Assembly (NCBI RefSeq): GCF_018228765.1 | Contig: NZ_CP073695.1 | Coordinates: 620,001 to 684,000, forward strand | DNA from: Halorubrum ruber | GTDB lineage: Archaea > Halobacteriota > Halobacteria > Halobacteriales > Haloferacaceae | Length of the DNA: 64,000 bases | Direction: 5' to 3' | In this document: positions 1-8,700 of the stretch, piece after piece | How the letters are laid out: each line of letters opens with the position of its first letter | Position numbering within the stretch: the first letter of the stretch is position 1 | Translations under genes and position numbers: made by a program | The notes under the pieces: model-generated | What the model was told of the DNA's origin: nothing | The model's database searches: none | The model's input: the letters and a program-made list of their open reading frames with translations, nothing else

Positions 1-430
1 CGTCAGGGCGCAGCTGGTGACCCCCGGATCCGACGGCGACGAGACCCACGCGGCCGCCTCCAGCGAGGAGCTCGGCGAGTACGGCTGGGACGCCCCCACG
101 GGCAACCTCCCCAGCGCGTACCTCACCGGCTTCCTCGCGGGCGCCCGCGCAGTCGACGCCGGCCTCGACGAGGCCGTCCTCGACATCGGGCTCAACACGG
201 CGACGCCCGGCAACAAGACGTTCGCGGTACAGGAAGGAGCGATCGACGCGGGCCTCGAGATCCCGCACAACGACGACGTGCTGGCGGACTGGTCGCGCAC
301 GCGCGGCGAGCATATCGCCGACTACGCCGAGCAGCTCGACGAGCCGCTGTACAGCGGTTCGTTCGACGCCAGCGAGCTACCCGAGCACTTCGATTCCGTG
401 CTCGAGACAATCCAGGAGGACCATGAGTAG
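1..430 (+). CDS. rpl18: 50S ribosomal protein uL18, C-terminal part (5' end outside window)
   Basis: Large-subunit ribosomal protein that binds 5S rRNA. The reading frame is open from base 2 and runs off the left edge, so the N-terminus is missing; the GTG at 17 is an internal valine, not the start. The visible residues ([20 protein letters not shown], then [14 protein letters not shown] and [11 protein letters not shown]) follow the archaeal L18 pattern, with an acidic halophile composition. Its TAG stop (428-430) overlaps the ATG of the S5 gene at 423, as expected for translational coupling inside the spc operon. Identification rests on sequence recognition plus gene order L18-S5-L30-L15-SecY. 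Confidence 0.95.
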   Translation, partial: VRAQLVTPGSDGDETHAAASSEELGEYGWDAPTGNLPSAYLTGFLAGARAVDAGLDEAVLDIGLNTATPGNKTFAVQEGAIDAGLEIPHNDDVLADWSRTRGEHIADYAEQLDEPLYSGSFDASELPEHFDSVLETIQEDHE

Positions 431-1070
431 ACACAACGACGGCTGGGAGCCGCGGACGCGACTCGGCCGCAAGGTACAGGACGGGGAGATCTCGTCGATG
501 GAACAGGCGCTCAACTCCGGCCTCCCGCTGAAGGAGGCGGAGATCGTCGACCAGCTCCTCCCGGGGCTCGAAGACGAGGTGCTGGACATCAACATGGTCC
601 AGCGCATGACCGACTCCGGCCGGCGCGTGAAGTTCCGCTGCGTGGTCGCCGTGGGCAACCGCGACGGCTACCTCGGCTACGCGCAGGCCCGCGACGACCA
701 GGTCGGCGGCGCGATCCAGAAGGCGATCGACGTCGCGAAGCTGAACATCATCTCGGTCGACCGCGGCTCCGGCTCCTGGGAGGACCAGCCCGGCGGCACC
801 AACTCCCTGACCCGCACGGCGAAGGGGAAGGCCGGCTCCGTCACGGTCGAGATCAAGCCCGCCCCGCAGGGGCTGGGCCTCGCGGCCGCGGAGACGGTCC
901 GCAACATCCTGGAGCTCGCCGGCGTCGAGGACGCCTGGACGAACTCCGACGGCAACACGCGCACCACGGTGAACCTCGCGAAGGCGACGTTCAACGCCTT
1001 GGAGAACGCGGCGCAGTCCCGCACTCCGCAGCACGCGCGTGAAGTCCACTACGACGAGGTGAGCGAGTGA
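423..1070 (+). CDS. rpsE: 30S ribosomal protein uS5
   Basis: Small-subunit ribosomal protein S5, 215 aa, normal for haloarchaea. The double-stranded-RNA-binding-like S5 N-terminal domain is visible (about residues 50-115, [18 protein letters not shown]), followed by the S5 C-terminal domain ([16 protein letters not shown], then [16 protein letters not shown]). The start ATG at 423 overlaps the end of uL18, and the TGA at 1068-1070 overlaps the ATG of L30 at 1070. It is therefore part of a compact, coupled spc operon. No anomaly seen. Confidence 0.97.
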   Translation: MSRHNDGWEPRTRLGRKVQDGEISSMEQALNSGLPLKEAEIVDQLLPGLEDEVLDINMVQRMTDSGRRVKFRCVVAVGNRDGYLGYAQARDDQVGGAIQKAIDVAKLNIISVDRGSGSWEDQPGGTNSLTRTAKGKAGSVTVEIKPAPQGLGLAAAETVRNILELAGVEDAWTNSDGNTRTTVNLAKATFNALENAAQSRTPQHAREVHYDEVSE

Positions 1071-1534
1071 TGCAGGCGATCGTGCAGCTCCGCGGCGACG
1101 TCAACCTCGACTACGGCGTCGAGGACACGCTCGACATGCTGAACGTCGGGCGCGTCAACCACGCGACGTTCGTCCCCGAGACGGACTCGTACCGCGGCAT
1201 GATCGCGAAGGTCAACGACGTCGTCGCGTTCGGGGAACCGAGCGTCGAGGCCGTCGCGCGAACGATCGCGCGGCGCGGCGAGCCGATCGAGGGCTCGGCC
1301 GACGTCGACGACGAATGGATCGACGACAACACCGACTACGCCGACTTGGAGGCGCTGGCCGAGGCGCTCGTCGACGAGGAGACGACCCTGCGCGATCAGG
1401 GCCTCTCGCCGACGCTGCGGCTCCACGCCCCCCGCGGCGGTCACGAGGGCATCAAACACCCCGTGATCGAGGGCGGCGAGCTCGGGAAACACACCACCGA
1501 GGAGATCGACAGTCTCCTGGAGGCGATGCGATGA
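1070..1534 (+). CDS. rpl30: 50S ribosomal protein uL30
   Basis: Archaeal-length uL30 of 154 aa (bacterial L30 is about 60 aa). It starts [20 protein letters not shown], typical of haloarchaeal L30, and contains the MLNVGRVNHATFVPE segment near residue 24. An in-frame GTG lies just upstream at 1067, but the ATG at 1070 fits homologues better and overlaps the S5 stop. The stop (1532-1534) overlaps the L15 start at 1531. Confidence 0.96.
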   Translation: MQAIVQLRGDVNLDYGVEDTLDMLNVGRVNHATFVPETDSYRGMIAKVNDVVAFGEPSVEAVARTIARRGEPIEGSADVDDEWIDDNTDYADLEALAEALVDEETTLRDQGLSPTLRLHAPRGGHEGIKHPVIEGGELGKHTTEEIDSLLEAMR

Positions 1535-2028
1535 CGAGCAAGAAACGACGACAGCGCGGCTCTCGGACGCACGGCGGCGGCACGCACAAGAACCGGCGCG
1601 GCGCCGGACACCGCGGCGGCCGCGGCGCGGCCGGCCGCTCGAAACACGAGTATCACAACTACGGCCCGCTCGGCAAACACGGGTTCAAGCGGCCCGAGGA
1701 CGCCCAGACGGAGGTCCTCGAAGTGAAGGTCCAGAAGCTCGACGAGGACGCGGCGCTGTACGCCGCCGAGGGCCTCGCCGACGAGGACGGCGACGCGTAC
1801 GTCTTCGACGCGCGCGACGTCGTCGAGGACGGCCACGAGGCCGACGTGGTGAAGGTGCTCGGCGGCGGGCAGGTCCGCCACGAGCTCCGCGTCACGGCCG
1901 ACGCGTTCACGGCCGGTGCGGTCGAGCTCATCGAGGACGCCGGCGGCGAGGCGACGCTCTCCGAGCGCGCCGAGGAAGCCGCTGACGAACCGGAAAACAC
2001 TTCCGACGACGAGAACGACGAGGCGTAA
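1531..2028 (+). CDS. rpl15: 50S ribosomal protein uL15
   Basis: Large-subunit protein L15, 165 aa. The basic Gly/Arg-rich N-terminus (MTSKKRRQRGSRTHGGGTHK then RRGAGHRGGRG) is the rRNA-threading tail of the family. The C-terminal half is the globular domain, ending in an acidic tail typical of halophiles. The ATG at 1531 overlaps the L30 stop. The gene stops one base before the secY ATG at 2030. Confidence 0.96.
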   Translation: MTSKKRRQRGSRTHGGGTHKNRRGAGHRGGRGAAGRSKHEYHNYGPLGKHGFKRPEDAQTEVLEVKVQKLDEDAALYAAEGLADEDGDAYVFDARDVVEDGHEADVVKVLGGGQVRHELRVTADAFTAGAVELIEDAGGEATLSERAEEAADEPENTSDDENDEA

Positions 2029-2029
2029 C

Positions 2030-3510
2030 ATGAGCTGGAAGGAGGCCGCCGAACCGGTGCTCTCGCGGATGCCCGTCGTAGAGCGGCCCGCGGGACACGT
2101 CCCGTTCAAACGGAAGCTCACGTGGACGGCCGGCATCCTGATCGTCTACTTCTTCCTGACCAACATCAACCCGTTCGGGTTGGCGGTCGGGCAGGGGTCG
2201 GACTTCTTCGGGCAGTTCCGGTCGGTGCTCGCCGGCTCGTCCGGGTCGCTGTTACAGGTCGGTATCGGACCGATCGTCACGGCGTCCATCGTCCTCCAGC
2301 TGTTGGGCGGTGCGAACCTCCTCGGGCTCGACACGGAGAACGACCCGCGTGACCAGGTCCTCTATCAGGGCCTCCAGAAGCTGCTGGTGATCATCGTCGC
2401 CGCCCTCACGGCGGCGCCGATGGTGTTCACCGGGAGCTTCCTTCCGGCCGACCCCGCCGTCGGTGACGCGCTCGGCATCGGCACGTTCGGCGTACAGGTG
2501 CTGATCTTCGCGCAGATCTTCGTCGGCGGCATCCTCATCCTGTTCATGGACGAGATCGTGAGCAAGTGGGGGTCGGCTCCGGCGTCGGGCTGTTCATCAT
2601 CGCGTCGGTGAGCCAGCAGATCGTCGGCGGCTTCTTCAGCTTCTCCGCGCTCGGCGCGTCCGGCTTCTTCGCGAGCTGGTACGGCGTCATCGTCGGCGAC
2701 GTGCCGGCCTCGCTGTCGCCGTTCACGGCGGAGGGGCTCCAGAACCTGCTGTTCGATCCGGGCAGCATTCTGGCGCTTTTCACCACGGTGTTCATCTTCG
2801 GGATCGTCGTGTACGCGGAGTCGGTCCGCGTCGAGATCCCTCTGTCGCACGCCCGCGTGAAAGGCGCTCGCGGACGCTTCCCGGTGAAGCTCATCTACGC
2901 GTCCGTCCTGCCGATGATCCTCGTTCGCGCGCTGCAGGCGAACATCCAGTTCCTCGGTCAGATCCTCTCCTCGCAGTGGGCGGGGATGCCGGCGTTCCTC
3001 GGCCAGTACAGCGAGCAGGGCCAGCCGATCTCCGGGCTGTTCTACTACCTGAACCCCATCCAGAGCCGCAGCCAGTGGATGTGGTTCTTAGGCGAGATCC
3101 CGGCGTCGGTCGAACCGTGGATGATCGCGGTCCGGCTCGCCGTCGACCTCACGTTCATGATCGTCGGCGGCGCCATCTTCGCGATCTTCTGGGTCGAGAC
3201 CACCGGCATGGGGCCGGAGGCGACCGCGAAGCAGATCCAGAACTCCGGGATGCAGATCCCCGGGTTCCGCCGGAATCCGCAGGTCGTCGAGAAGGTGATG
3301 GAGCGGTACATCCCGCAGGTCACGGTCATCGGCGGCGCCCTCGTCGGGTTCCTCGCCGTGATGGCGAACCTGCTCGGCACCATCGGCCAGGTCTCCGGAA
3401 CCGGACTGCTGCTGGCGGTCTCGATCACGTACAAGCTGTACGAGGAGATCGCCGAAGAGCAGCTGATGGAGATGCATCCGATGATGCGCCAGATGTTCGG
3501 CAACGAGTAA
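2030..3510 (+). pseudogene. secY: Preprotein translocase SecY, interrupted by a one-base frameshift at 2568-2572
   Basis: SecY is the pore-forming subunit of the Sec translocon in the cytoplasmic membrane. The first part (ATG 2030, MSWKEAAEPVLSRMPVVERP) encodes residues 1-180 correctly up to DEIVSKWG. The frame then shifts: the true continuation VGSGVGLFIIASVSQQIVGG is read one frame over, from 2571 to the TAA at 3508-3510. One extra G in the run of five at 2568-2572 would restore an uninterrupted 493-aa protein, the normal haloarchaeal length with about ten membrane spans. The downstream half is intact and shows no decay. SecY is essential, so a sequencing or assembly error is much likelier than true loss. 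Distal gene of the spc operon; the adk gene often found next is absent. Confidence 0.93.
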
Positions 3511-3832
3511 CCCCATCGGGGTCCCACGCGTTATTTATTAATTCTGCGTAGCCGCTGGTATGCCCAGCGGGTCACATAACAAAATCGAGCGAAACGTCCG
3601 CGTTCCTCCCGTAAAAAAGAGGCGTGGAAAGATGCGGGTCGCGTTACGTTACGCAGAAACGCAAGACGGCGAGCGTATTCGTCGGGCTCGGAATAGCTGA
3701 GTTATAAACTCAAAATAGGTAGTAACTCCGCGAAGAACCGGATCTGCCCTCTCAGTTCTCCTTTCCGTTGATCCACAGAACACGACCTGCTACTACATTT
3801 GAAAACACTTCTGTAAAATCGCATGACGGAAG
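3511..3832. other. Intergenic region after secY, AT-richer, no gene recognised
   Basis: About 320 bases with markedly lower G+C than the flanks. A 7-bp hairpin (arms 3552-3558 and 3564-3570, five-base loop) follows the AT-rich stretch TTATTTATTAATTC and may help end spc-operon transcription. A second small inverted repeat (TGAGTTATAAACTCA) lies near 3709-3723. No tRNA-like or coding pattern was seen. It marks the left edge of the accessory island. Confidence 0.5.
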
Positions 3833-4032
3833 CTATGTTGACACTAACTCAACGCGACCCCGCATCGCGGCCGAGAGCGAAAGTACCCAGTCGTCACCTT
3901 GCCTGGCGTCGGTCGCTGGCCCGAGGGCGATCGTCCCCGCGAGGTCGCCGTCGACGTAGTACCACTCTGCGTTGCGGTCGACGTGGTAGTGAGCAGTAGG
4001 ACGCGGATCCTCGGATCGATGTCGCCGCCCAT
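3833..4032 (-). pseudogene. Small unknown protein (about 66 aa), frameshifted at 4012-4014
   Basis: From the ATG at 4030-4032 the protein begins MGGDIDP. The frame then breaks, and the sensible continuation (EDPRPTAHYHVDRNAEWYYV, then GDLAGTIALGPATDA and GDDWVLSLSAAMRGRVELVS) is read in the next frame to a TAG at 3833. The span of 200 bases is one short of 67 codons, so one missing base near the GG at 4013-4014 explains the break. It lies 19 bases after the HTH gene on the same strand and looks like the third gene of that module. Function unknown. The WYYVDGDLAGTI segment suggests a small beta-rich fold, but I cannot assign a family. Confidence 0.5.
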
Positions 4033-4051
4033 CCGTGGTCTCCTCGCTGGG

Positions 4052-4447
4052 TCAGGCGTTCGCCTTGCGCCCCTGTCCCGACCCGGTCGTGAGCGGGATG
4101 TCGGCGTCGATCTCGTCGTACCAGACGACCGGCCGCTTCGCCCGGCCGTCCTCTTCGAGTTCGAGGAGTCCGTAGTCGGCCAGCTCGTTCACGTTTTCGA
4201 GGACTTCCGGGGGGTTCCGGTCAACGAGGCGCGCGAGCTCGCGGATGCTCCCTGGCTCGTGTTCGACGATCGCTTCCAAGAGCTTGAGATTGGTCGAGCG
4301 GAAGACGCGGCCGAACGTTTCGAGGTTCTCGATCGAGAGCGTCGGCTCGCTGGGTTCGACGTCCTCGCCGGCGTCGATCGCTTCGAGGCGCTCTTCGAGG
4401 TCGCTACGGTCGGCGGACTCGATCCGAACATGGAGTGTCTGAGTCAT
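4052..4447 (-). CDS. Winged-helix regulator, probable antitoxin partner of TumE-type toxin
   Basis: 131 aa. The N-terminal third starts MTQTLHVRIESADRSDLEER. A winged-helix DNA-binding region follows at about residues 50-110: FRSTNLKLLEAIVEHEPGSI, then RELARLVDRNPPEVLENVNE, then LADYGLLELEEDGRAKRPVV, a MarR/ArsR-like recognition helix and wing. In haloarchaea such proteins sit directly after a TumE-family toxin, as here (66 bases downstream of the toxin stop), and are taken to be the antitoxin and autoregulator; that pairing is inference. This gene is intact although both neighbours are frameshifted. Confidence 0.7.
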   Translation of the reverse strand: MTQTLHVRIESADRSDLEERLEAIDAGEDVEPSEPTLSIENLETFGRVFRSTNLKLLEAIVEHEPGSIRELARLVDRNPPEVLENVNELADYGLLELEEDGRAKRPVVWYDEIDADIPLTTGSGQGRKANA

Positions 4448-4513
4448 GGGTGGTGTGGGGTCGTCGGTTGGAGTCGGTCGCGGCCAGTACGTCGGTCACC
4501 GTGCTCGAACGCG

Positions 4514-4803
4514 CTACCAGTCGTCGCGCTTCTCCTCCGGGAGCGCCGCCCGCCACGCGCGGAAGATCTCCGCAAGGCCGGGGTAGTCGATTTCGAAGGT
4601 CTCGCCCCCGAGGTGGAGCTCGTGGACGCCGTGGTGGTTGTCGAATCGGATGATCGGCTCGTCCGCGCCGGCTTCGCCGTAGTGGTAGGCGTACTTGATC
4701 CCGTCCTCGAACCGGTCGGGACCGAGAGCACGCGAACCCGCGCAACAGTGCCGTCGGCATAGGCCTCGATCTCATCTTCGAGTACGGTGACGTCATCGCT
4801 CAT
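4514..4803 (-). pseudogene. TumE-family toxin-like protein, frameshifted at 4718-4720
   Basis: From the ATG at 4801-4803 residues 1-29 read MSDDVTVLEDEIEAYADGTV followed by ARVRVLSVP. After that the homologous sequence continues one frame over (DRFEDGIKYAYHYGEAGADE, then PIIRFDNHHGVHELHLGGET and YPGLAEIFRAWRAALPEEKR) to a TAG at 4514-4516. One extra C in the CCC run (GGG on + at 4718-4720) gives a 96-aa protein. The FDNHHGVHE core and C-terminal RAWRAALPEEKRDDW resemble haloarchaeal TumE/DUF6516 proteins, proposed toxins. As sequenced the toxin would be inactive. Lies upstream of its likely antitoxin. Confidence 0.65.
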
Positions 4804-4972
4804 CGATACGTGTGTCGACGCACCCTACTCCGATGAGTGTTAGGGAAAAACCTAACAAAGAACGGGCAGTACCCTTCCGAACTCCTGACGAAAAGGCACG
4901 ACCTCGCGATCGGGATCTTGTACGTGTCTCTCTTACCCCCGTATTCACATGCTCTGATATTTCGTTACCACA

Positions 4973-5027
4973 ACTACCGTAGTTTGAACTACGATAGTCT
5001 GAGCTACGCTATATGTGCGTTTTATAT
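4973..5027 (+). promoter_or_regulatory. Operator-like repeats and TATA box before the ATPase fragment
   Basis: Three imperfect 15-base direct repeats of the form ACTACGATAGTCTGA follow each other at about 4973-5015. The first two also form a near-perfect 12-bp inverted repeat (4973-4984 against 4987-4998, one mismatch). A TATA-like TTTATAT (5021-5027) lies immediately downstream, 30 bases before the ATG at 5051. The arrangement of repeats abutting a core promoter suggests a regulator-binding site. Regulator unknown. Confidence 0.5.
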
Positions 5028-5050
5028 GCTGGTGGTTCAAAGGCGGAGAC

Positions 5051-5206
5051 ATGCCTGCGTTCGTGAACCGAGAACGAGAACTCGACAGGCTCCACGAATT
5101 ATACGACAGTGACTCTGCGGAGTTGGGCGTCGTCTACGGACGTCGGCGGATGGGAAAGACGGCGCTCGTCGTCAAATCCATCGAAGACTGCGACGACGCG
5201 GTGTAA
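5051..5206 (+). pseudogene. Archaeal ATPase (DUF234/AAA type), N-terminal fragment only
   Basis: 51 codons encode MPAFVNRERELDRLHELYDS and then LGVVYGRRRMGKTALVVKSI with an intact Walker A motif (GRRRMGKT, about residues 30-37). Homologues are around 400-470 aa, with an AAA core and a C-terminal nuclease-like domain. Here the frame ends in TAA at 5204-5206 inside what should be DDAVYYQ, and the following bases bear no resemblance to the family. The gene is therefore truncated at a DNA junction rather than by a point mutation. Promoter and operator-like repeats upstream are preserved. The junction precedes repeat copy A by about 185 bases. Confidence 0.75.
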
Positions 5207-5392
5207 TCTCTCTCCGCGTGCCCAGCTCCCCCGCGACGGCCTCACTCCGATCGTTTTCCGAGTCGGGTCGCTCGCTGCGCCCGCGACCGCTCACGGAAAA
5301 AGCTCGATCAAAAAGCGCGACCTCGCTTCGCTCGGTCGCGTTCGACCGATCCCATCGCTCAGTACGGACGAATCAATAAGCGCCAGCTATCA
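5207..5392. other. Junction sequence with hairpins between ATPase fragment and repeat copy A
   Basis: No coding pattern. It contains an inverted repeat (GCGACC ... GGTCGC, about 5318-5341) whose near-duplicate recurs on the far side of copy A (about 5727-5749), so the repeat element is bracketed by two similar hairpins. This could be flanking duplication or part of the element's own border. Confidence 0.4.
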
Positions 5393-5700
5393 CGGTGGCG
5401 CGTGCCTGCGAGCGGCCGCCCTCGGCGGCCGCGAGACAGCACCACGCGAGGGAGTCGGCCGACCGGAGGGAGGCCGACGAGGCTGGGGAGGCGTGAGGTG
5501 CGGGGCTGTGCGTGGGGGTGGGATTCAAAGGGGCAGTCGCGAGGACGAAGCACGGCGCAGTAAGCACCGCAGCGAACGGAGTGAGCGAGGAGCGCAGCAA
5601 GCCGCGCGAGTCCTCGCGGCTGGGGCTTTGGCGGTGTTCGTCGTCGCTCCGCGATCCGCCATTTATAAGCGAGCGACTGGGGCTTTGGAGGAGTTCACCC
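5393..5700 (+). repeat. Dispersed structured element, copy A
   Basis: Forward copy of the four-member family. Order: 5' box GGTGGCGCGTGCCTGCGAG (about 5395-5413); hairpin P1 (8-bp arms 5413-5420/5424-5431, loop CTC); P2 (GTCGGCC/GGCCGAC, near 5454 and 5472); central box GAGGCTGGGGAGG (about 5479); CAAAG-GGG; P3 5' strand 5534-5546; variable domain; P3 3' strand 5610-5622; GGG-CTTTG. P3 pairs 13 bp with one G-T wobble. A TATA-like TTTATAAG and a second copy of the tail GCGACTGGGGCTTTGG follow at about 5662-5686; this tail matches the P3 5' strand better than the true 3' strand does. No protein is encoded. Confidence 0.85.
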
Positions 5701-5758
5701 GGCAACGCCGGTCACTTATAGAAGCACGACCTCGCTCCGCTCGGTCGCGTCCTCCTCG

Positions 5759-8700
5759 TTACTCCGCGACTGCCTCCTCGACGATCTCGATCTCCTCCTC
5801 GGTCAGGTCGTAGAGGTCGTAGACGATCTCGTCGATGAGGCGGTCGGTTTCTTCGATCTTCGCGTCGAGTTCGTCAGCGCGCGCTTTCGTCTCGACGTAG
5901 CGGTCGAGGTCGTCGGCGGCGTCGTCGGGGTCGGGCAGCGTGATCGCCTTCAGGCGGTCGACGAGCGAGTTCGTCTTGGTGGCGTTCTCGCGGAAGCCCG
6001 CGATCTCGTCGTCGACGGCGACCGGGACGAACGCCGCGACGAGCGCGGCCTCGCGCTCGGAGCAGTCGACGAGCGTGAACGCCTCGTGGAACTCCGTCTC
6101 GGTGTAGCCGTACGTGTCGGTCTCGTGGGCGTCCTCGTCCTCCGGCTTGTACCGCGCCGTCGCGGAGATCGTGACGCGCGTCCCGTCGCGCTCGGCGCGC
6201 ACGTCGCCCACGCGGAGCTTCTCGTACTCCTCCGTCGTCGCGTCGAGGACGTTCGACGCGCTCGGCTGGAAGAGCCCGACGTCGGGGAGGGTCGGGCCCT
6301 CGTCGTAGTTGCCGAGGTAGTCGAGAAGGTCGAGGTTGAGAACAGTTCTTTGGTTTTTAAATTTAGATATCCTTTTTGCGAGTTCGGATAAACTATATTC
6401 TGTTTTACCATCTGTTTTGTCAGCCTCGGAGGGAATGGGGAGGTCGTCAAGACTACCTTGTGTGGTGTAGCCAGTTCTGGATCGCTGTTCTGTTTGCCAG
6501 TATTTAGACAATCTCGAATTCAGTATTGCTGTGAGCCGATGAATATCTATATCCGAACTACGTGGTTTAAGTAGCGTGATATCACGCCTCTCGTAATATC
6601 CTTGATTTTCTACCGCATATGGTTGCCAATCATTCCCCCAGTTAGAATATACTATTTTTGGCGTCTCGAATAACTGCTCATTCCGTGGCCACTGGAGACT
6701 ATACCAGTTTATTTTCCCATTCTTGACTTCTCTTCTCTCCTCCAACTTGGATCTATATTGATTAAGATGCTCCTTGATTCGGGGATACTGGTCAATATCT
6801 GTGTTTGAAGTAATATACAGAACATACAATTTACTTGGATATGATATATGAAATTCTGAGATATTCGAATTACGGTATGCTGGTTTGAGCAATTGGTGCC
6901 CATCGTCAATTCCAATACGATCTAAATCCTCCTTATCCAGTAGAAATACACCGTCTCCAATCTCTACACTTTCGTTTTCATACTCTTCGTACGATTGTTT
7001 TGTAACCCTATCCGGATTCGGAACAATTCCTTGGTAGGATTCGAAGAAATCAGAAAGTGTATTTTCAGTATCCGGTATCTCTAACGCACCCTTTGCTAAT
7101 CCTTTTATACCGTACCATTCGCTACCATCAGTAGGCAAATTGATTTTATCAGTTTCATACTCTTCTTGATAAAATAGTTTCTTATCACCTAACAGAGACT
7201 CCGCGACAGCGTCTTGTTCATAAGTATCTGAACGAATATACGAGAACGTGGTAGTATCTATATCAGAATTGTCAAATTTGTATATGAGATTTTCTTGCCC
7301 GGGAGCCTGGTCGAATACTGTGAAGCCATCAAATTCAACGATCTCGCTAATATTTGTTCTATTTATTATTTCACGACGGAGGTTTTCTGCGCTATCTGCC
7401 TCTGGCCAATATGCTGTAGTAATCATAGAAGATGCCCCAGAGTTGTTGGAGAGTTCAATTCCCAGCAGCACGAAGAAATATAACATATCCATCCTCCCCT
7501 GATAACATTCTCTAACGTGCGAACACTTTCGTAAGAAATCAAATTCCTCTTTACGTTCCTTTTCTCCTACATACGGCGGATTCCCGATCACCGCGTCGAA
7601 TCCGGCGTCGGCCTTGCGGCCGCCGTCCTCGTCGTAGAACGCCACCGGGAACTCCAACTCCCAGTGGAAGAAGCGCTCGTCGGCGGCCATCGCCTGCGCG
7701 CTTTTAAACCAGTCCTGCCCTTCGATCTCGCTCCACGAGTCGGCGCGGAGGGCCTCCGCCATGCGCTTGTCGGCGTCGCTCGGCACGTCGAGGCCGAACC
7801 GCTCGGCGGTGTGGACGTTCGCCATCGCCAGCAGGTGCCGGTAGAGGGGGTCGTCACGGACCGCGTCGTACACGTCCTCCATCTCCTTCGCGTCCGCGAG
7901 CGTCTCGTTGTCGATGGCGAGCAGACTCTGGAACCGGTCCATCACGTGTTCGAGCGCCTGCTGGCGCGTGTGCGCGAACGACTGCTCTAAGGTCAACTGC
8001 CCGTCGTTCGCGTCGGCGTCGTCACCGTTGGCGAGCACGTCCTCGATGTCGCTGCCGACCAGCGAGTTTCCGGTTTTTAAGTGGTGGTCGAGGAACGCGA
8101 GCGGCTGCTCCGCGGCGAGCGTCCGCAGCCACAGCGACACCTTCGCCAGCTCGGTCGCGAGCGGATTCAGGTCCACGCCGTAGATGCACCGCTGGGCCAC
8201 CTTCCGGCGCGCCCAGTTGATGTCGCGCTCTTCGTCGACCGTCTCGACGCCCTGCTGGGCCGCCTGCCGCTCCTGCGCGTCGATGATCTCCCGCGCGAGG
8301 TAGTCGACCGCGCTCGTGAGGAAGTGCCCGCTCCCCATCGCCGGATCGAGGATTTTTAACTCGAACACGCGCTCCGCGAACTCGGCCGCGAACCCGCCCT
8401 CGCTGTATGAGTCGTAGCCGAGCAGATCCTCGCGGATGTCGTCGACCAGCGGCCCGAGCGTCTCGTCGACGATGTACTCGACGACGTACTCGGGCGTGTA
8501 GTACGACCCCGTCGCCTTGCGCTCGCCGCTCCCGGTCGTGAGGTACACCTCGCCCGGCTCGACCGCGACGTCCGCGGAGTCGGCGTCCGGGTCGCTCTCG
8601 TCGCCCTCGTCGTCCGCCGCGCCCTCCTCGCCGCCCTCGACCGGCACGTACTCGCCGTCGTCGAGCGCCAGCGGCTCGTCCGCGACGTGAAGCTGGTACT

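Noticed and set aside
4837-5112. 91-codon open frame across the ATPase promoter
   Set aside because: It overlaps the TATA box and operator repeats, has no halophile-type acidic composition and resembles no protein.
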